A stretch of 40,792 nucleotides of DNA from JBOFSR01 sp051651645. Its GTDB lineage: Bacteria > Spirochaetota > Spirochaetia > Treponematales > Treponemataceae. Shown here one piece after another: positions 30,461-39,076 of this stretch; position 1 is the stretch's first letter; each line of letters starts with the position of its first letter. The position numbers and the translations under genes are program-made. The stretch is taken from NCBI GenBank assembly GCA_051651645.1, contig JBOFSR010000020.1, positions 1 through 40,792 on the forward strand, given 5' to 3'. The notes beneath the pieces are model-generated. The model was not told where the DNA came from. It saw only the letters and a list, made by a program, of their open reading frames with translations, and did no database searches.

Positions 30461-32146
30461 CTATAGGTTGTACTTAAAGAAGCGATAAAACATAATATTG
30501 GTAGGAAATGAAAACTGCAAGATTAGTTTTCCCTCTTCGGTATATTCGTAAAGTTGTAAAGGATCGCCAAGGTTTGTTGTATCTGTGCCAGATCCACAGC
30601 TAATAATTATATTCGAATTATTAGTATAACCAAAATTAACGCTTTGCCATTGCGTGCTTGACATTGTTCTTGCATGGGCAACCTTTATTGATTGTACAGG
30701 CGTTGTACTTTTAATTGTCTCATCAATTAAATACTTTTCAAAAAAAGAGCTTTTATTTATCTCAGAGGTATCTAAATTATCATAATCATACTGATTATCT
30801 GACTTATTATGATCCCAAAAATTATTAAAAAAGTGAATGTAATACTTCGACGGATCGCTTTCGTGTGGCACATACGTTGTTGTATGCTGCCCAAGGCTTG
30901 GCCTACCAAAGTTTTTGTTCAGGTAGGTATATTGCGGGTATGCTTTTTTTATGTTGTCATTGCTCGTTATAATCCAATCAATTTCTTTGCTCCCGTAAAT
31001 ATCTTTTACTTTGAGGATTGCGGATAACTCTCTGGCACTGATTATCAGCGAGGTTGTACCGTTAAGTTCTTGCCAGCATGAAATTGAATTGCCATGAAAC
31101 CAGTCGTTTTTGTTTTTTGAAAAATCATAGTCTTCAAAGTAATCCCTAAAATTAATTAGGGTTGTTGCAATACCTGTTTGTCTATCAAGACGTTCAATAA
31201 GATCTTCTTTTTGCTCATCTTTATTAATCATGCGAAGTAAGTCATTTTGTGTGCCTAAAATCATATCATGATGCTGAATGCCAAGATTTGACTCATATAT
31301 TTGAAGAACCTTGCCACTCTTTTTGCTCACAAGTGCAACTGCCGTGGGTGAAAACTCATAAATGAACACATCTCCATCAATCAGCAAGCGAGAAGGAAGC
31401 GTTCCTTTAATTAGTTGCCCTCTTAAATAGCCGTCATTATCGTAAAAGAAAAAATCATCAGCAATGTTTTGCCATGTTGCAGTCAGGATATGGTGTGTAA
31501 CAAATAATCCTTGTGATGGCTGTTCTTCTGTTGATTGAAAATCTTTTGTTAGTTGAAGTGGGACTGCAGCGGGAATGGGTGGCGTATCTATCTTTCCTGT
31601 AAAGCGATAGCAGGTGAAAGTCTCATCCTCTTGTGCTTTAATAAAAATATTGAGCGTACAATCCTTATTTGGAATAAACCCGAGTGCAAGAAATTCAATT
31701 TCATCGAAGTATTGATTTTCATGTACTTGGCGGGTAAAATAAGGTGTTTCATTTGCTTCTATTGTATACCATACATTTATGGGACGCGGGTGCTTAAAAT
31801 AGACATAAACGGATAAGGGATTTGTTCCATACGGATTGTGGAGCAATAATGGATTTTCTGCCGTGTAGGTGTAGTCGTTTTTTAAGTCACGTATTTCTTG
31901 CTCTATGGCATCTTGATTGCTTTGATTATAAATTACATCAACGGTACTAGCTAATGGTTTTGCAATTGTTTTAAATGCATCTTGTTGTATTGTGCCAAAA
32001 GGCTTTGGTGGTGTCTGCACTTCCAGTGGCGGGCTTTGAGTTTCTTCATGAACTTCAATTTGACTTTCAGTTTTTTGCTTGTGGCATGAGCTAAGCAATC
32101 CAAAAATAGCTATCAATAAGCCAATTACGGTTATTGAATTTTTCAT
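30461..32146 (-). CDS. Arylsulfate sulfotransferase-like lipoprotein (ASST family)
   Basis: Product of 561 aa. Known: ASST enzymes are PAPS-independent periplasmic enzymes that move sulfate between phenolic compounds. Seen: lipoprotein signal peptide ending LLSSC21; N-terminal immunoglobulin-like domain with LLHNPYGTNPLSVYVYF (about 101-117), typical of ASST; propeller domain with IQHHDMILG (H292/H293), NDWFHGNSI (H351 and N353, the H-x-N pair), LIISARE (R372) and LGQHTTTY (H421, position of the transient sulfo-histidine). The key residues expected for catalysis seem present. Lipid anchoring is unusual, since the well-studied enterobacterial enzyme is soluble with a dedicated Dsb pair; none is here. 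It lies downstream of deoD behind a dyad and promoter of its own. Confidence 0.8.
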   Translation of the reverse strand: MKNSITVIGLLIAIFGLLSSCHKQKTESQIEVHEETQSPPLEVQTPPKPFGTIQQDAFKTIAKPLASTVDVIYNQSNQDAIEQEIRDLKNDYTYTAENPLLLHNPYGTNPLSVYVYFKHPRPINVWYTIEANETPYFTRQVHENQYFDEIEFLALGFIPNKDCTLNIFIKAQEDETFTCYRFTGKIDTPPIPAAVPLQLTKDFQSTEEQPSQGLFVTHHILTATWQNIADDFFFYDNDGYLRGQLIKGTLPSRLLIDGDVFIYEFSPTAVALVSKKSGKVLQIYESNLGIQHHDMILGTQNDLLRMINKDEQKEDLIERLDRQTGIATTLINFRDYFEDYDFSKNKNDWFHGNSISCWQELNGTTSLIISARELSAILKVKDIYGSKEIDWIITSNDNIKKAYPQYTYLNKNFGRPSLGQHTTTYVPHESDPSKYYIHFFNNFWDHNKSDNQYDYDNLDTSEINKSSFFEKYLIDETIKSTTPVQSIKVAHARTMSSTQWQSVNFGYTNNSNIIISCGSGTDTTNLGDPLQLYEYTEEGKLILQFSFPTNIMFYRFFKYNL

Positions 32147-32177
32147 AGAAAAATATCCTTTCCTTTATATAAGTGAT

Positions 32178-32183
32178 ATTATA
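32178..32183 (-). promoter_or_regulatory. -10 element of the sulfotransferase gene
   Basis: Consensus TATAAT on the minus strand (32183-32178); the best -35 is TTGTAA at 15-nt spacing or TTTGTA at 16. The leader is about 25 nt with an AAGGA ribosome site. The -35 zone lies in the left arm of the dyad at 32197-32246. Confidence 0.5.
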
Positions 32184-32196
32184 GTGAACTATTTTG

Positions 32197-32246
32197 TGTT
32201 ACAAAGGCTTTTACACAGCAATGCAAGCGTTCGTAGCTTTGTAACA
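32197..32246. promoter_or_regulatory. 10-bp-arm dyad upstream of the sulfotransferase gene
   Basis: TGTTACAAAG (32197-32206) and CTTTGTAACA (32237-32246) are exact reverse complements separated by 30 nt; pairing can continue with CT/AG after one bulged G. It overlaps the -35 region of the sulfotransferase promoter and follows deoD by 67 nt. Operator or RNA hairpin. Confidence 0.5.
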
Positions 32247-32313
32247 ACAAAACCTCATGTGATTACAGTAAAAGTAAGCTTAAATCTTTGCCCAAAGAAA
32301 ATTATATTCAAAG

Positions 32314-33018
32314 CTAAATATTTATTGCCGTTTCAAGGGCAACTTCAAGCATGGTATTAAGCGTTGTTTGTCTTTCTTGTGCTGTTGTAGATTCTCCCGT
32401 AATGATGTGGTCAGAAACGCTTAACATCGCAAGTGCCTTACGTTTATACTTAGCCGCAAGGGTAAAAAGCTCTGCAGCCTCCATTTCTATACCAAGCACG
32501 CCATAGCTTGCCCACATTTTCCAAAAATTCTTGTCATCATAAAATAAATCACTTGAAGTAACAGAACCAACCCGCACATCAATCTGCTTGTCACGAGCAA
32601 CATGAACAGCTTTGTGTAAAAGTTCAAAGTTTGCAGTAGGAGCAAAATGCATTCCCTCAAAACGATGCGTATTAATGCCTGAATCAGTGCAGGCACTCAT
32701 AGCAAAAATGAGATCCCGCACCTTAATATCTTCATGAATGGCACCACAAGTTCCCACGCGTATAGCATTTTGTACATTATAAAACTGAAATAATTCATTA
32801 ACATAAATAGAAAGAGAGGGCTGTCCCATTCCAGTTCCCTGTACAGAAACTTCTTTTCCTTTATATTTGCCCGTAAAACCAAACATTCCCCGAACCTCAT
32901 TGTAGCAAACTACATCCGTTAAAAAAGTTTCGGCAACATATTTTGCCCGTAATGGATCTCCTGGTAATAAAATACTTTGAGCAATTTGCCCTTCTTTTGC
33001 GTTAATATGTGTACTCAT
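32314..33018 (-). CDS. deoD: Purine nucleoside phosphorylase DeoD
   Basis: Product of 234 aa of the hexameric PNP type, cleaving purine (deoxy)nucleosides with phosphate in the cytoplasm. Seen: ILLPGDPLRAKYVAETFL (phosphate and ribose binding), YNEVRGMFGFTGKYKG, VGTCGAI, VLGIEMEAAELFTLA (ribose Glu), and LSVSDHIITGE with the catalytic Asp. An AAGGAG ribosome site precedes the ATG. It is downstream of deoC on the same strand but separated by 222 nt with its own promoter, so the two may be controlled independently. Confidence 0.96.
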   Translation of the reverse strand: MSTHINAKEGQIAQSILLPGDPLRAKYVAETFLTDVVCYNEVRGMFGFTGKYKGKEVSVQGTGMGQPSLSIYVNELFQFYNVQNAIRVGTCGAIHEDIKVRDLIFAMSACTDSGINTHRFEGMHFAPTANFELLHKAVHVARDKQIDVRVGSVTSSDLFYDDKNFWKMWASYGVLGIEMEAAELFTLAAKYKRKALAMLSVSDHIITGESTTAQERQTTLNTMLEVALETAINI

Positions 33019-33167
33019 CGTATCTCCTTATATTTTATCGAATTGGCGTAGTGATTAAGCCTTTTAGGTAAAATGACGAGTTTTCACCTCTCAATGTATG
33101 GCATTGTATAAGATTTTAGTGAAAAAAGCGTCTTCTTTTTTTATTTATCCCATAACATGGATGATTT

Positions 33168-33196
33168 ATTTTAGCACAAAAGTATGTGATTGTCGA
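33168..33196 (-). promoter_or_regulatory. Promoter of deoD
   Basis: -35 TCGACA (33196-33191), 17-nt spacer, -10 TAAAAT (33173-33168). It predicts a leader of about 143 nt, long enough for RNA control. No purine-riboswitch signature was seen. Confidence 0.6.
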
Positions 33197-33240
33197 GGGT
33201 CGCTCGTGGTATAAAAGGATTTTTGCTGGTATGGTTGCAC

Positions 33241-33909
33241 CTAGTAGTCTTCGTTTGAGCTTTGCCCTGCAATAATTTCTTTTCCTGCACTTGTTCCCAG
33301 TCGTGTTGCTCCCGCCGTAATCATTGCCATCGCATCTTCAAAGGAGCGAACGCCTCCAGATGCTTTGACTCCCATACTTGAGCCAACGGTTTCCCTCATT
33401 AGGGCAATATCTTGGACTGTTGCCCCAGCGGTGGAAAATCCTGTTGATGTTTTGACAAAATCAGCTTTTGCTTCTTGTGCAATCTGGCAAGCAATACGTT
33501 TTTGTTCATTGGTGAGTAAGCATGTTTCTATGATTACCTTCAAGATTGCATCTTTGCACGCTTGCTTGACGCAAACAATGTCTTTGAGTACTTTGTCATG
33601 CTGATTGCCTTTAAGAAAGCCAAGGTTTATAACCATGTCGATTTCATTTGCTCCCTGCTCGATAGCTGTTTTTGCTTCAAACGCCTTTGCATCGCTAGAT
33701 GCTGCTCCGAGGGGAAAACCTACAACGGTGCATATTTTAACGTTTGTCTTTGATAAAAGGGAGGATGCATAGTCTACCCAGCATGAGTTTACACAAATAG
33801 ACCAAAATTCATGGTGTATAGCCTGATTGCAAAGCTGTGCAATTTGCTCTTGTGTGGCATCTTGCTTTAACAAAGTGTGATCTATCATTTGAGCAATATT
33901 TATTTTCAT
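33241..33909 (-). CDS. deoC: Deoxyribose-phosphate aldolase
   Basis: Product of 222 aa that splits 2-deoxyribose-5-phosphate into glyceraldehyde-3-phosphate and acetaldehyde. Seen: IDHTLLKQDATQ at the start, VVGFPLGA, the catalytic D91 (GANEIDMVINLG), K124 (AILKVIIETC), Schiff-base K153 (DFVKTSTGF), and GVKASGGVRSFEDA binding phosphate. All catalytic residues are intact. An AAGGAG ribosome site and a good promoter precede the ATG. With deoD and the 5'-nucleotidase it lets the cell use DNA-derived nucleosides as carbon source. Confidence 0.96.
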   Translation of the reverse strand: MKINIAQMIDHTLLKQDATQEQIAQLCNQAIHHEFWSICVNSCWVDYASSLLSKTNVKICTVVGFPLGAASSDAKAFEAKTAIEQGANEIDMVINLGFLKGNQHDKVLKDIVCVKQACKDAILKVIIETCLLTNEQKRIACQIAQEAKADFVKTSTGFSTAGATVQDIALMRETVGSSMGVKASGGVRSFEDAMAMITAGATRLGTSAGKEIIAGQSSNEDY

Positions 33910-33941
33910 TAGAACTCCTTGAATACGGTGGAATCGTTTGT

Positions 33942-33970
33942 ATCATATCAAAAGCACGATTGTTAGGCAA
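33942..33970 (-). promoter_or_regulatory. Promoter of deoC
   Basis: -35 TTGCCT (33970-33965), 17-nt spacer, -10 TATGAT (33947-33942), leader of about 26 nt with an AAGGAG ribosome site. Confidence 0.7.
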
Positions 33971-34095
33971 TACAAAGGATAATGATCAAAATAAATGACA
34001 AAAGTATGTTGTCCATCGTCGTATTTTAATTAATGTACATTCTATTTTTTTCTTCGTGAGGTGAGAATAAAAACTATAAAAAATCTATGAAGTAA

Positions 34096-34124
34096 AAGAC
34101 TTTTTTCTTCTTTTATTCTATACT
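34096..34124 (+). promoter_or_regulatory. Promoter of the TPR lipoprotein/dprA/topA unit
   Basis: -35 AAGACT (34096-34101), 17-nt spacer, -10 TATACT (34119-34124). The -10 forms half of a perfect 12-bp palindrome TATACTAGTATA (34119-34130) at the predicted start of transcription. The leader is about 45 nt with an AAGGAG ribosome site. Confidence 0.5.
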
Positions 34125-34176
34125 AGTATATGAAGTACGCTATGTTATTTTTACAATTCAAGGAGATATATTTAGT

Positions 34177-34896
34177 ATGAAAAAAACGCTTTTGCTTATA
34201 ATTTTAGTTGCAGCACTCAGTAGCTGTGGTGGCTCAAACGCAAAAAATATAAAACGCATTCAGGCACTTGAAGAAGGTGTTCAAAATCCAACTACAATTG
34301 ATGAGTTAAAAACAGCAATTGCGAAGTATCAAAATCGTGTGGTGGATGTTATTGCCGCTCACATGCAAATTGGGCTTTGGTATAAGATGCTCGGCTCGCG
34401 TTATGTTGATAATCAGATGTATGGTGAGGCCTTAAAAGCGTATCAAGAGGCATTAAAAATCTATCCCTCAAATCAAAATCTTTTTTATTATGTTGGTGTG
34501 TGTGCAGGTTACATGGCAAAGGCCGCGTTGGATTACAATGCTGTCGGAGCTACGGGCGAAAAAGAAAATTACTTGCTTTTATCAGAGAGTGCGTATAAAA
34601 GAGCTCTCGAGCTTGAGCCTAGAATGGTTCGTTCGTTGTATGGGCTTGCGGTTTTGTATACATTTGAGCTAAATCAGCCCGCACAAGCAATTATGCACTT
34701 AGAAACCCTCTTGGATATTGATACAAAAAATTTTGACGCAATGATGGTTTTAGCCCGTGCCTATTATATGACGTATGATTTTGATCGAGCTGTTGTGTTA
34801 TACGATAAAATTATACAACAATCAAGCTCACAACAACGTAAGGCTGAAGCTGAAGAAAACAAAAAAGTGGTGCTTAATGCAGCATTTCTACAATAA
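34177..34896 (+). CDS. TPR-repeat lipoprotein
   Basis: Product of 239 aa. Seen: lipoprotein signal peptide with LSSC17, then about five tetratricopeptide-like units, clearest at GEALKAYQEALKIYPSNQNL, NYLLLSESAYKRALELEPRM, SLYGLAVLYTFELNQPAQAI and ARAYYMTYDFDRAVVLYDKI. It is likely a periplasm-facing adaptor attached to a membrane. The ribosome site AAGGAG is about 12 nt from the ATG, a little far. Its 3' end overlaps dprA by 20 nt in another frame, which links the envelope protein to the DNA-processing genes by transcription. Similar TPR lipoproteins are common in treponemes; specific role unknown. Confidence 0.88.
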   Translation: MKKTLLLIILVAALSSCGGSNAKNIKRIQALEEGVQNPTTIDELKTAIAKYQNRVVDVIAAHMQIGLWYKMLGSRYVDNQMYGEALKAYQEALKIYPSNQNLFYYVGVCAGYMAKAALDYNAVGATGEKENYLLLSESAYKRALELEPRMVRSLYGLAVLYTFELNQPAQAIMHLETLLDIDTKNFDAMMVLARAYYMTYDFDRAVVLYDKIIQQSSSQQRKAEAEENKKVVLNAAFLQ

Positions 34897-35890
34897 TCAG
34901 CCGATAAAAAACACTGCAAAACGAAATCTACATTTTGATGCAAAGCGAGATATAAATCTTGATTTTGCTATTGCCTCTCTGTCATTTTTGAAAATACAAG
35001 AAAAAATTTCTTTGCAAAAGCAACTTGACAAACTAAGTGAGCTTAGAGTACTGTCAATAGATGACATTTCAGTTATGGTTGGACGAGCAATTCGTACTAC
35101 GCTTTGGAAGCCTGAGGAGCTAGAAAGAAAAGTTGAGAAAGCACGCAAAATTATAACGGCGTATAATATTGGCTTTTGTCGTTATGATGATGATGAGATC
35201 TATCCTTTGTCTCTTCATTCTATGTATGATAAACCGTATATGCTTTTTTGGCGAGGTACTTTGGATTGTCTTTTTTTACCTCGTATTGCAATTGTTGGGA
35301 CAAGACTTCCCTCCGTTGCTGGTAGTCAAGAAGCTTTTTGTCTTGCAAAGGATCTTGCTTCAACGGCGTGCATTATTTCAGGGCTTGCCTATGGAATCGA
35401 TGCTGCAGCCCACAAAGGTGTATTAGCAGGCAAGGGGAAAACAGCTGCCGTGCTTGCAAGTGGTGTTGATACCTTAAGTCCTAGTGGTAACAGAGGATTA
35501 GCAGCTTCAATTATTCAAAGTGGTGGGTGCGTTATAAGCGAATATCTTCCTGGTGAGCAAGCGTATAAGTGGAGATTTATCCAGAGAAATGCTGTTATTT
35601 CGGCACTTTCTCAGCTGGTAGTTGTTGCTGAAGCTCCTGCAAACTCTGGGGCTTTAATTACGGCTGACTTTGCGTTAGAACAAAATCGAGAGCTTGTTTT
35701 TTTACGTTCTGCCTATGAAAGAGATTTGCTAAAAACAGAAACTGAAAAAAAAGTGAAAAATTGTATTCAATATTATGTCAATGATGGTGCATTGCTTGTT
35801 GATTGTGCCGATACTCTTATTAAAATATTGACTGAAATGCCAAGTGGTACAGAAAATGATTTTTTGCTAGAAAATAAATTTACTTCTTGA
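34877..35890 (+). CDS. dprA: DNA-processing protein DprA/Smf
   Basis: Product of 337 aa. It binds single-stranded DNA and loads RecA during uptake of DNA; in species without known competence its role is unclear. Start: the frame is open back to 34775, but the ATG at 34877 gives a sensible N-terminus overlapping the preceding gene by 20 nt; no clear ribosome site. Seen: a helical N-terminal region, then the Rossmann-like domain with IAIVGTRLPSVAGSQ, IISGLAYGIDAAAHKGVL, GKTAAVLASGVDTLSP, ISEYLPGEQAYKWRFIQRNA and EAPANSGALITADFALEQ. It precedes topA by 8 nt. Confidence 0.92.
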   Translation: MQHFYNNQPIKNTAKRNLHFDAKRDINLDFAIASLSFLKIQEKISLQKQLDKLSELRVLSIDDISVMVGRAIRTTLWKPEELERKVEKARKIITAYNIGFCRYDDDEIYPLSLHSMYDKPYMLFWRGTLDCLFLPRIAIVGTRLPSVAGSQEAFCLAKDLASTACIISGLAYGIDAAAHKGVLAGKGKTAAVLASGVDTLSPSGNRGLAASIIQSGGCVISEYLPGEQAYKWRFIQRNAVISALSQLVVVAEAPANSGALITADFALEQNRELVFLRSAYERDLLKTETEKKVKNCIQYYVNDGALLVDCADTLIKILTEMPSGTENDFLLENKFTS

Positions 35891-35898
35891 GGAATTGT

Positions 35899-38028
35899 AT
35901 GGCACAAAAAAGTACAGAAAAAAAGAAACCCTTAAAAACACTTGTGGTTGTTGAATCCCCTGCCAAAGCTAAAACAATTGAAAAATATTTAGGTTCACGA
36001 TACAAGGTTTTAGCGTCAATGGGGCATTTAATTGATTTGCCTAAGTCACGTCTTGCGGTGAATATTGAAAATAATTTTCAGCCTGAGTATATTACTGTTC
36101 GTGGTCGGGCAAAAATCCTTAAAGAACTACAAAAAGAGGCTAAAAACTCAAAAGAAGTTTTGCTTGCAAGTGACCCTGACCGTGAAGGGGAGGCGATTGC
36201 TTGGCATTTGCGAAATGTGTTTGCTCTTAAAACGAAGGCACCCATAAAGCGTATTGTTTTTAATGAGATAACTCCACAAGCGGTAACTGATGCTATAAAA
36301 AATCCCAGTGATATTGATGAATCAAAGGTTAATGCACAAAAAGCCCGCCGTGTTTTAGATAGACTTGTTGGTTATAATTTATCTCCGCTTTTATGGAAAA
36401 AGGTGAAGAATGGACTTTCTGCAGGCCGTGTGCAATCTGTTGCGTTGCGTTTAATTTGCGAGCGTGAAAAAGAAGTAGAAACATTCATCCCTGAAGAATA
36501 CTGGTCTCTTGATGCTGATTTTAATAAGGGAAAAAATAATTTTACTACGGTTTTAGTGCAATATAATAAGGCTAAACCTGATTTGAAAAATGAGCAAGCG
36601 GTAAAAGATATTATCGAGGCAATTAAATCAGCTGAATGCAAGGTTGTTGAAATTAAAGACAGCGATAAAACGATTCGTCCTAAGGCACCTTTTACTACAT
36701 CACAACTGCAGCAAACAGCGGCAAATCGTTTAGGTTTTACTTCAAAAAAGACTATGCAAGTTGCTCAGCAATTGTATGAAGGTGTTGCAATCGGCTCAAC
36801 TCGTGTTGGTTTAATTACATACATGAGAACTGACTCGGTGCGTATTTCGCCTGTAGCAATTGAAGAAGTTCGTCTGTTTATACAAGAGCACTTTCCAAAG
36901 GAATTACCACCTGAGCCAAATGAGTATGTAACAGGAAAAAAAGCACAAGATGCCCATGAGGCAATCCGTCCTACTTACGTTAAGTATACGCCTGATTATG
37001 TAAAAGATTATTTAAGTCGTGATCAGCACAGATTGTATTCAATTATTTGGGAGCGCTTTGTTTCAAGTCAAATGGAAAATGCAAAAAGCCGTACTTCAAC
37101 GGTTGATATTGAGGCTGCAGATGCAATTTTTCGTATCTCTGCGACAAAGCTTATTGAAAAAGGCTTTAATCGTGTAATAAAAACGCTCTCTTCACGCGAA
37201 GAAAAATCAACCACTCTTCCATCCCTTACGGTCGGAGAGATTTTAGTGCCAATAAAATTTCAGCCTGAGCAGCATTTCACGCAAGGCCCTGCACGCTTTA
37301 CTGACGCTTCAATTGTAAAAATGCTTGAAGAAAAGGGGATTGGTCGTCCTTCAACATACGCTCCAACAATCTCTGTTCTTTTAGATAGATATTATGTTAC
37401 CAGAAGCAATAAGCAGCTTGTGCCAACTCAGCTAGGAAAGATTATCAGCGATATTTTGGTTGAAACATTTCCTGATTTGATAAATGTGAATTTTACGGCT
37501 GAAATTGAAAACCAGCTTGACCTTGTTGAAGAAAATAAGGTTGACTGGACAAAGATTTTAGGTGAGTTTTTCTTACCATTTAAAACGCATGTTGATGAAT
37601 TGATGACAACTCTTGAAAGCGTAAAAGGGCGAATGGATGAGCCAACGGACGTTATTTGCGATTTATGTGGCCGCCCAATGGTTAAAAAACTGGGACGTTT
37701 TGGCTTTTTTCTTGCCTGTACAGGTTTTCCTGAGTGTTATAATGCACGCTCTGTGCCGATTTGTGATTGCCCTCGTCCAAACTGCGATGGTGAAATTATA
37801 GCACGTAAATCAAAAGGTCGGGGTAAAGAGTTTTATGGGTGTACTAATTACCCTGAGTGCGATTTTATCAGTCATTTTAAGCCAACAAATATTAAATGTC
37901 CAAAATGTGAGCAACCGTTAGTTGAAAAATATGACAAAAAGCACGGCTCTTTCAAATCGTGTATCAATCCTGAGTGTGATTACTTACATACACAAGAAGA
38001 AGCTGATTTACCAACTATGGAGGATTAG
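35899..38028 (+). CDS. topA: DNA topoisomerase I
   Basis: Product of 709 aa, the type IA enzyme that relaxes negative supercoils. Start: a TTG 12 nt upstream is in frame, but the ATG at 35899 has a GAGG ribosome site. Seen: TOPRIM domain with VVESPAKAKTIEKYLG and ASDPDREGEAIAW, catalytic Y308 in GLITYMRTDSVRIS, GKKAQDAHEAIRPT, EKGIGRPSTYAPTI, and three C-terminal zinc-binding four-cysteine modules (CDLCGRPM..., CPRPNCDGEI..., CPKCEQPL...). Complete. It follows dprA and overlaps xerC by 1 nt. Confidence 0.97.
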   Translation: MAQKSTEKKKPLKTLVVVESPAKAKTIEKYLGSRYKVLASMGHLIDLPKSRLAVNIENNFQPEYITVRGRAKILKELQKEAKNSKEVLLASDPDREGEAIAWHLRNVFALKTKAPIKRIVFNEITPQAVTDAIKNPSDIDESKVNAQKARRVLDRLVGYNLSPLLWKKVKNGLSAGRVQSVALRLICEREKEVETFIPEEYWSLDADFNKGKNNFTTVLVQYNKAKPDLKNEQAVKDIIEAIKSAECKVVEIKDSDKTIRPKAPFTTSQLQQTAANRLGFTSKKTMQVAQQLYEGVAIGSTRVGLITYMRTDSVRISPVAIEEVRLFIQEHFPKELPPEPNEYVTGKKAQDAHEAIRPTYVKYTPDYVKDYLSRDQHRLYSIIWERFVSSQMENAKSRTSTVDIEAADAIFRISATKLIEKGFNRVIKTLSSREEKSTTLPSLTVGEILVPIKFQPEQHFTQGPARFTDASIVKMLEEKGIGRPSTYAPTISVLLDRYYVTRSNKQLVPTQLGKIISDILVETFPDLINVNFTAEIENQLDLVEENKVDWTKILGEFFLPFKTHVDELMTTLESVKGRMDEPTDVICDLCGRPMVKKLGRFGFFLACTGFPECYNARSVPICDCPRPNCDGEIIARKSKGRGKEFYGCTNYPECDFISHFKPTNIKCPKCEQPLVEKYDKKHGSFKSCINPECDYLHTQEEADLPTMED

Positions 38029-38945
38029 TGGAAAACGCTTTTGTGGTAAAAGAAAAATTAGATGAATTTATTGTATATTTGGCAAATGTAAAAAACTTTT
38101 CCGTTCATACAATTCGTTCTTATAAAAATGATTTTACGCTTTTTTGCACGCTCTGTGATGGTCGCTTTGCAAGTGCCGTAATTACTGAAATTACACTTTT
38201 TGACTTGCACTCCTGTGTTGCAGAGCTTTCTCAAAAAAAATATGCGGTAACAAGTATTAATCGCTTTATTGCAAGTGTTCATTCCTTTTTTTCATACTGT
38301 CATCGGCTTTCGTATATTAAAACAAATCCCATAGCGGAGTTAAAATCTCTTAAAATCCCCAAAAAGATTCCACGTTTTTTGTTTTCAAAGGAAAGTGATG
38401 AATTATGCAGTCAACCGCAAAAAAACTCACTTTTGTGGCAGGGGCGTGATAGTGCGTTATTTCATTTTATGTATTCAACGGGCTGTCGTGTTTCAGAGAT
38501 TGCCTCCCTTACCTTAAAGGATTTGTCAGCGGATTTACAGACGGCAATCGTTATGGGAAAGGGTAAAAAAGAGCGTAATGTTTTTATTGCAGATGAGGCA
38601 TGTAACGCTTTGAAGCAGTATTTGCTTGAGCGAAAGCATTATATTGACGCAGAGAAAAATCATGATTTTGTATTTATTAATCAAAAAGGCCAGCCTCTAT
38701 CTAGTCGTGGCATTCATTATATTTTAGCACGATATTCTGGTGTAGAGGGGACTAATAGACCTGTTTCTCCGCATGCACTTCGCCATACCTTTGCAACAAC
38801 ATTGCTGTCGAATGGCGCAGATATTCGCATTGTGCAAGAAATGCTCGGTCATGCAAATATATCGACAACACAACGATATACACATATTACAACCGCTCAA
38901 CTAATAGAGACATATAATAAAACTCATCCTCATGGGAGAGGCTAA
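38028..38945 (+). CDS. xerC: Tyrosine recombinase XerC/CodV
   Basis: Product of 305 aa. It should resolve chromosome dimers at a dif site with a partner Xer protein. Seen: SAM-like N-terminal domain (FIVYLANVKNFSVHTIRSYKNDF), then the catalytic residues R154 (TGCRVSE), K178/K180, H249 and R252 (HALRHTFA), H275 (LGHANIS) and nucleophile Y284 (TQRYTHI). Begins at GTG, sharing a base with the topA stop, with a GGAGG ribosome site 5 nt upstream. The GTG start and overlap imply translational coupling to topA. Confidence 0.94.
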   Translation: MENAFVVKEKLDEFIVYLANVKNFSVHTIRSYKNDFTLFCTLCDGRFASAVITEITLFDLHSCVAELSQKKYAVTSINRFIASVHSFFSYCHRLSYIKTNPIAELKSLKIPKKIPRFLFSKESDELCSQPQKNSLLWQGRDSALFHFMYSTGCRVSEIASLTLKDLSADLQTAIVMGKGKKERNVFIADEACNALKQYLLERKHYIDAEKNHDFVFINQKGQPLSSRGIHYILARYSGVEGTNRPVSPHALRHTFATTLLSNGADIRIVQEMLGHANISTTQRYTHITTAQLIETYNKTHPHGRG

Positions 38946-39015
38946 CGGAATATTTTATTTGCCACCCGTGAACTGTTTTTGACTGATATTTTCAAAAGCT
39001 ATCTTAGTGTGTGCA

Positions 39016-39044
39016 TAGACTTTTTGCTTATTTTAGTGTAAACT
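39016..39044 (+). promoter_or_regulatory. Promoter of hslVU
   Basis: -35 TAGACT (39016-39021), 17-nt spacer, -10 TAAACT (39039-39044). The leader of about 26 nt has an AAGGA ribosome site. Confidence 0.55.
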
Positions 39045-39076
39045 AGTAATCAATTGTACCAAATAAAGGAAATATT

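Noticed and set aside
33019..33167. Purine riboswitch in the deoD leader
   Set aside because: The conserved core bases of the purine aptamer and the paired P1-P3 layout were not found.
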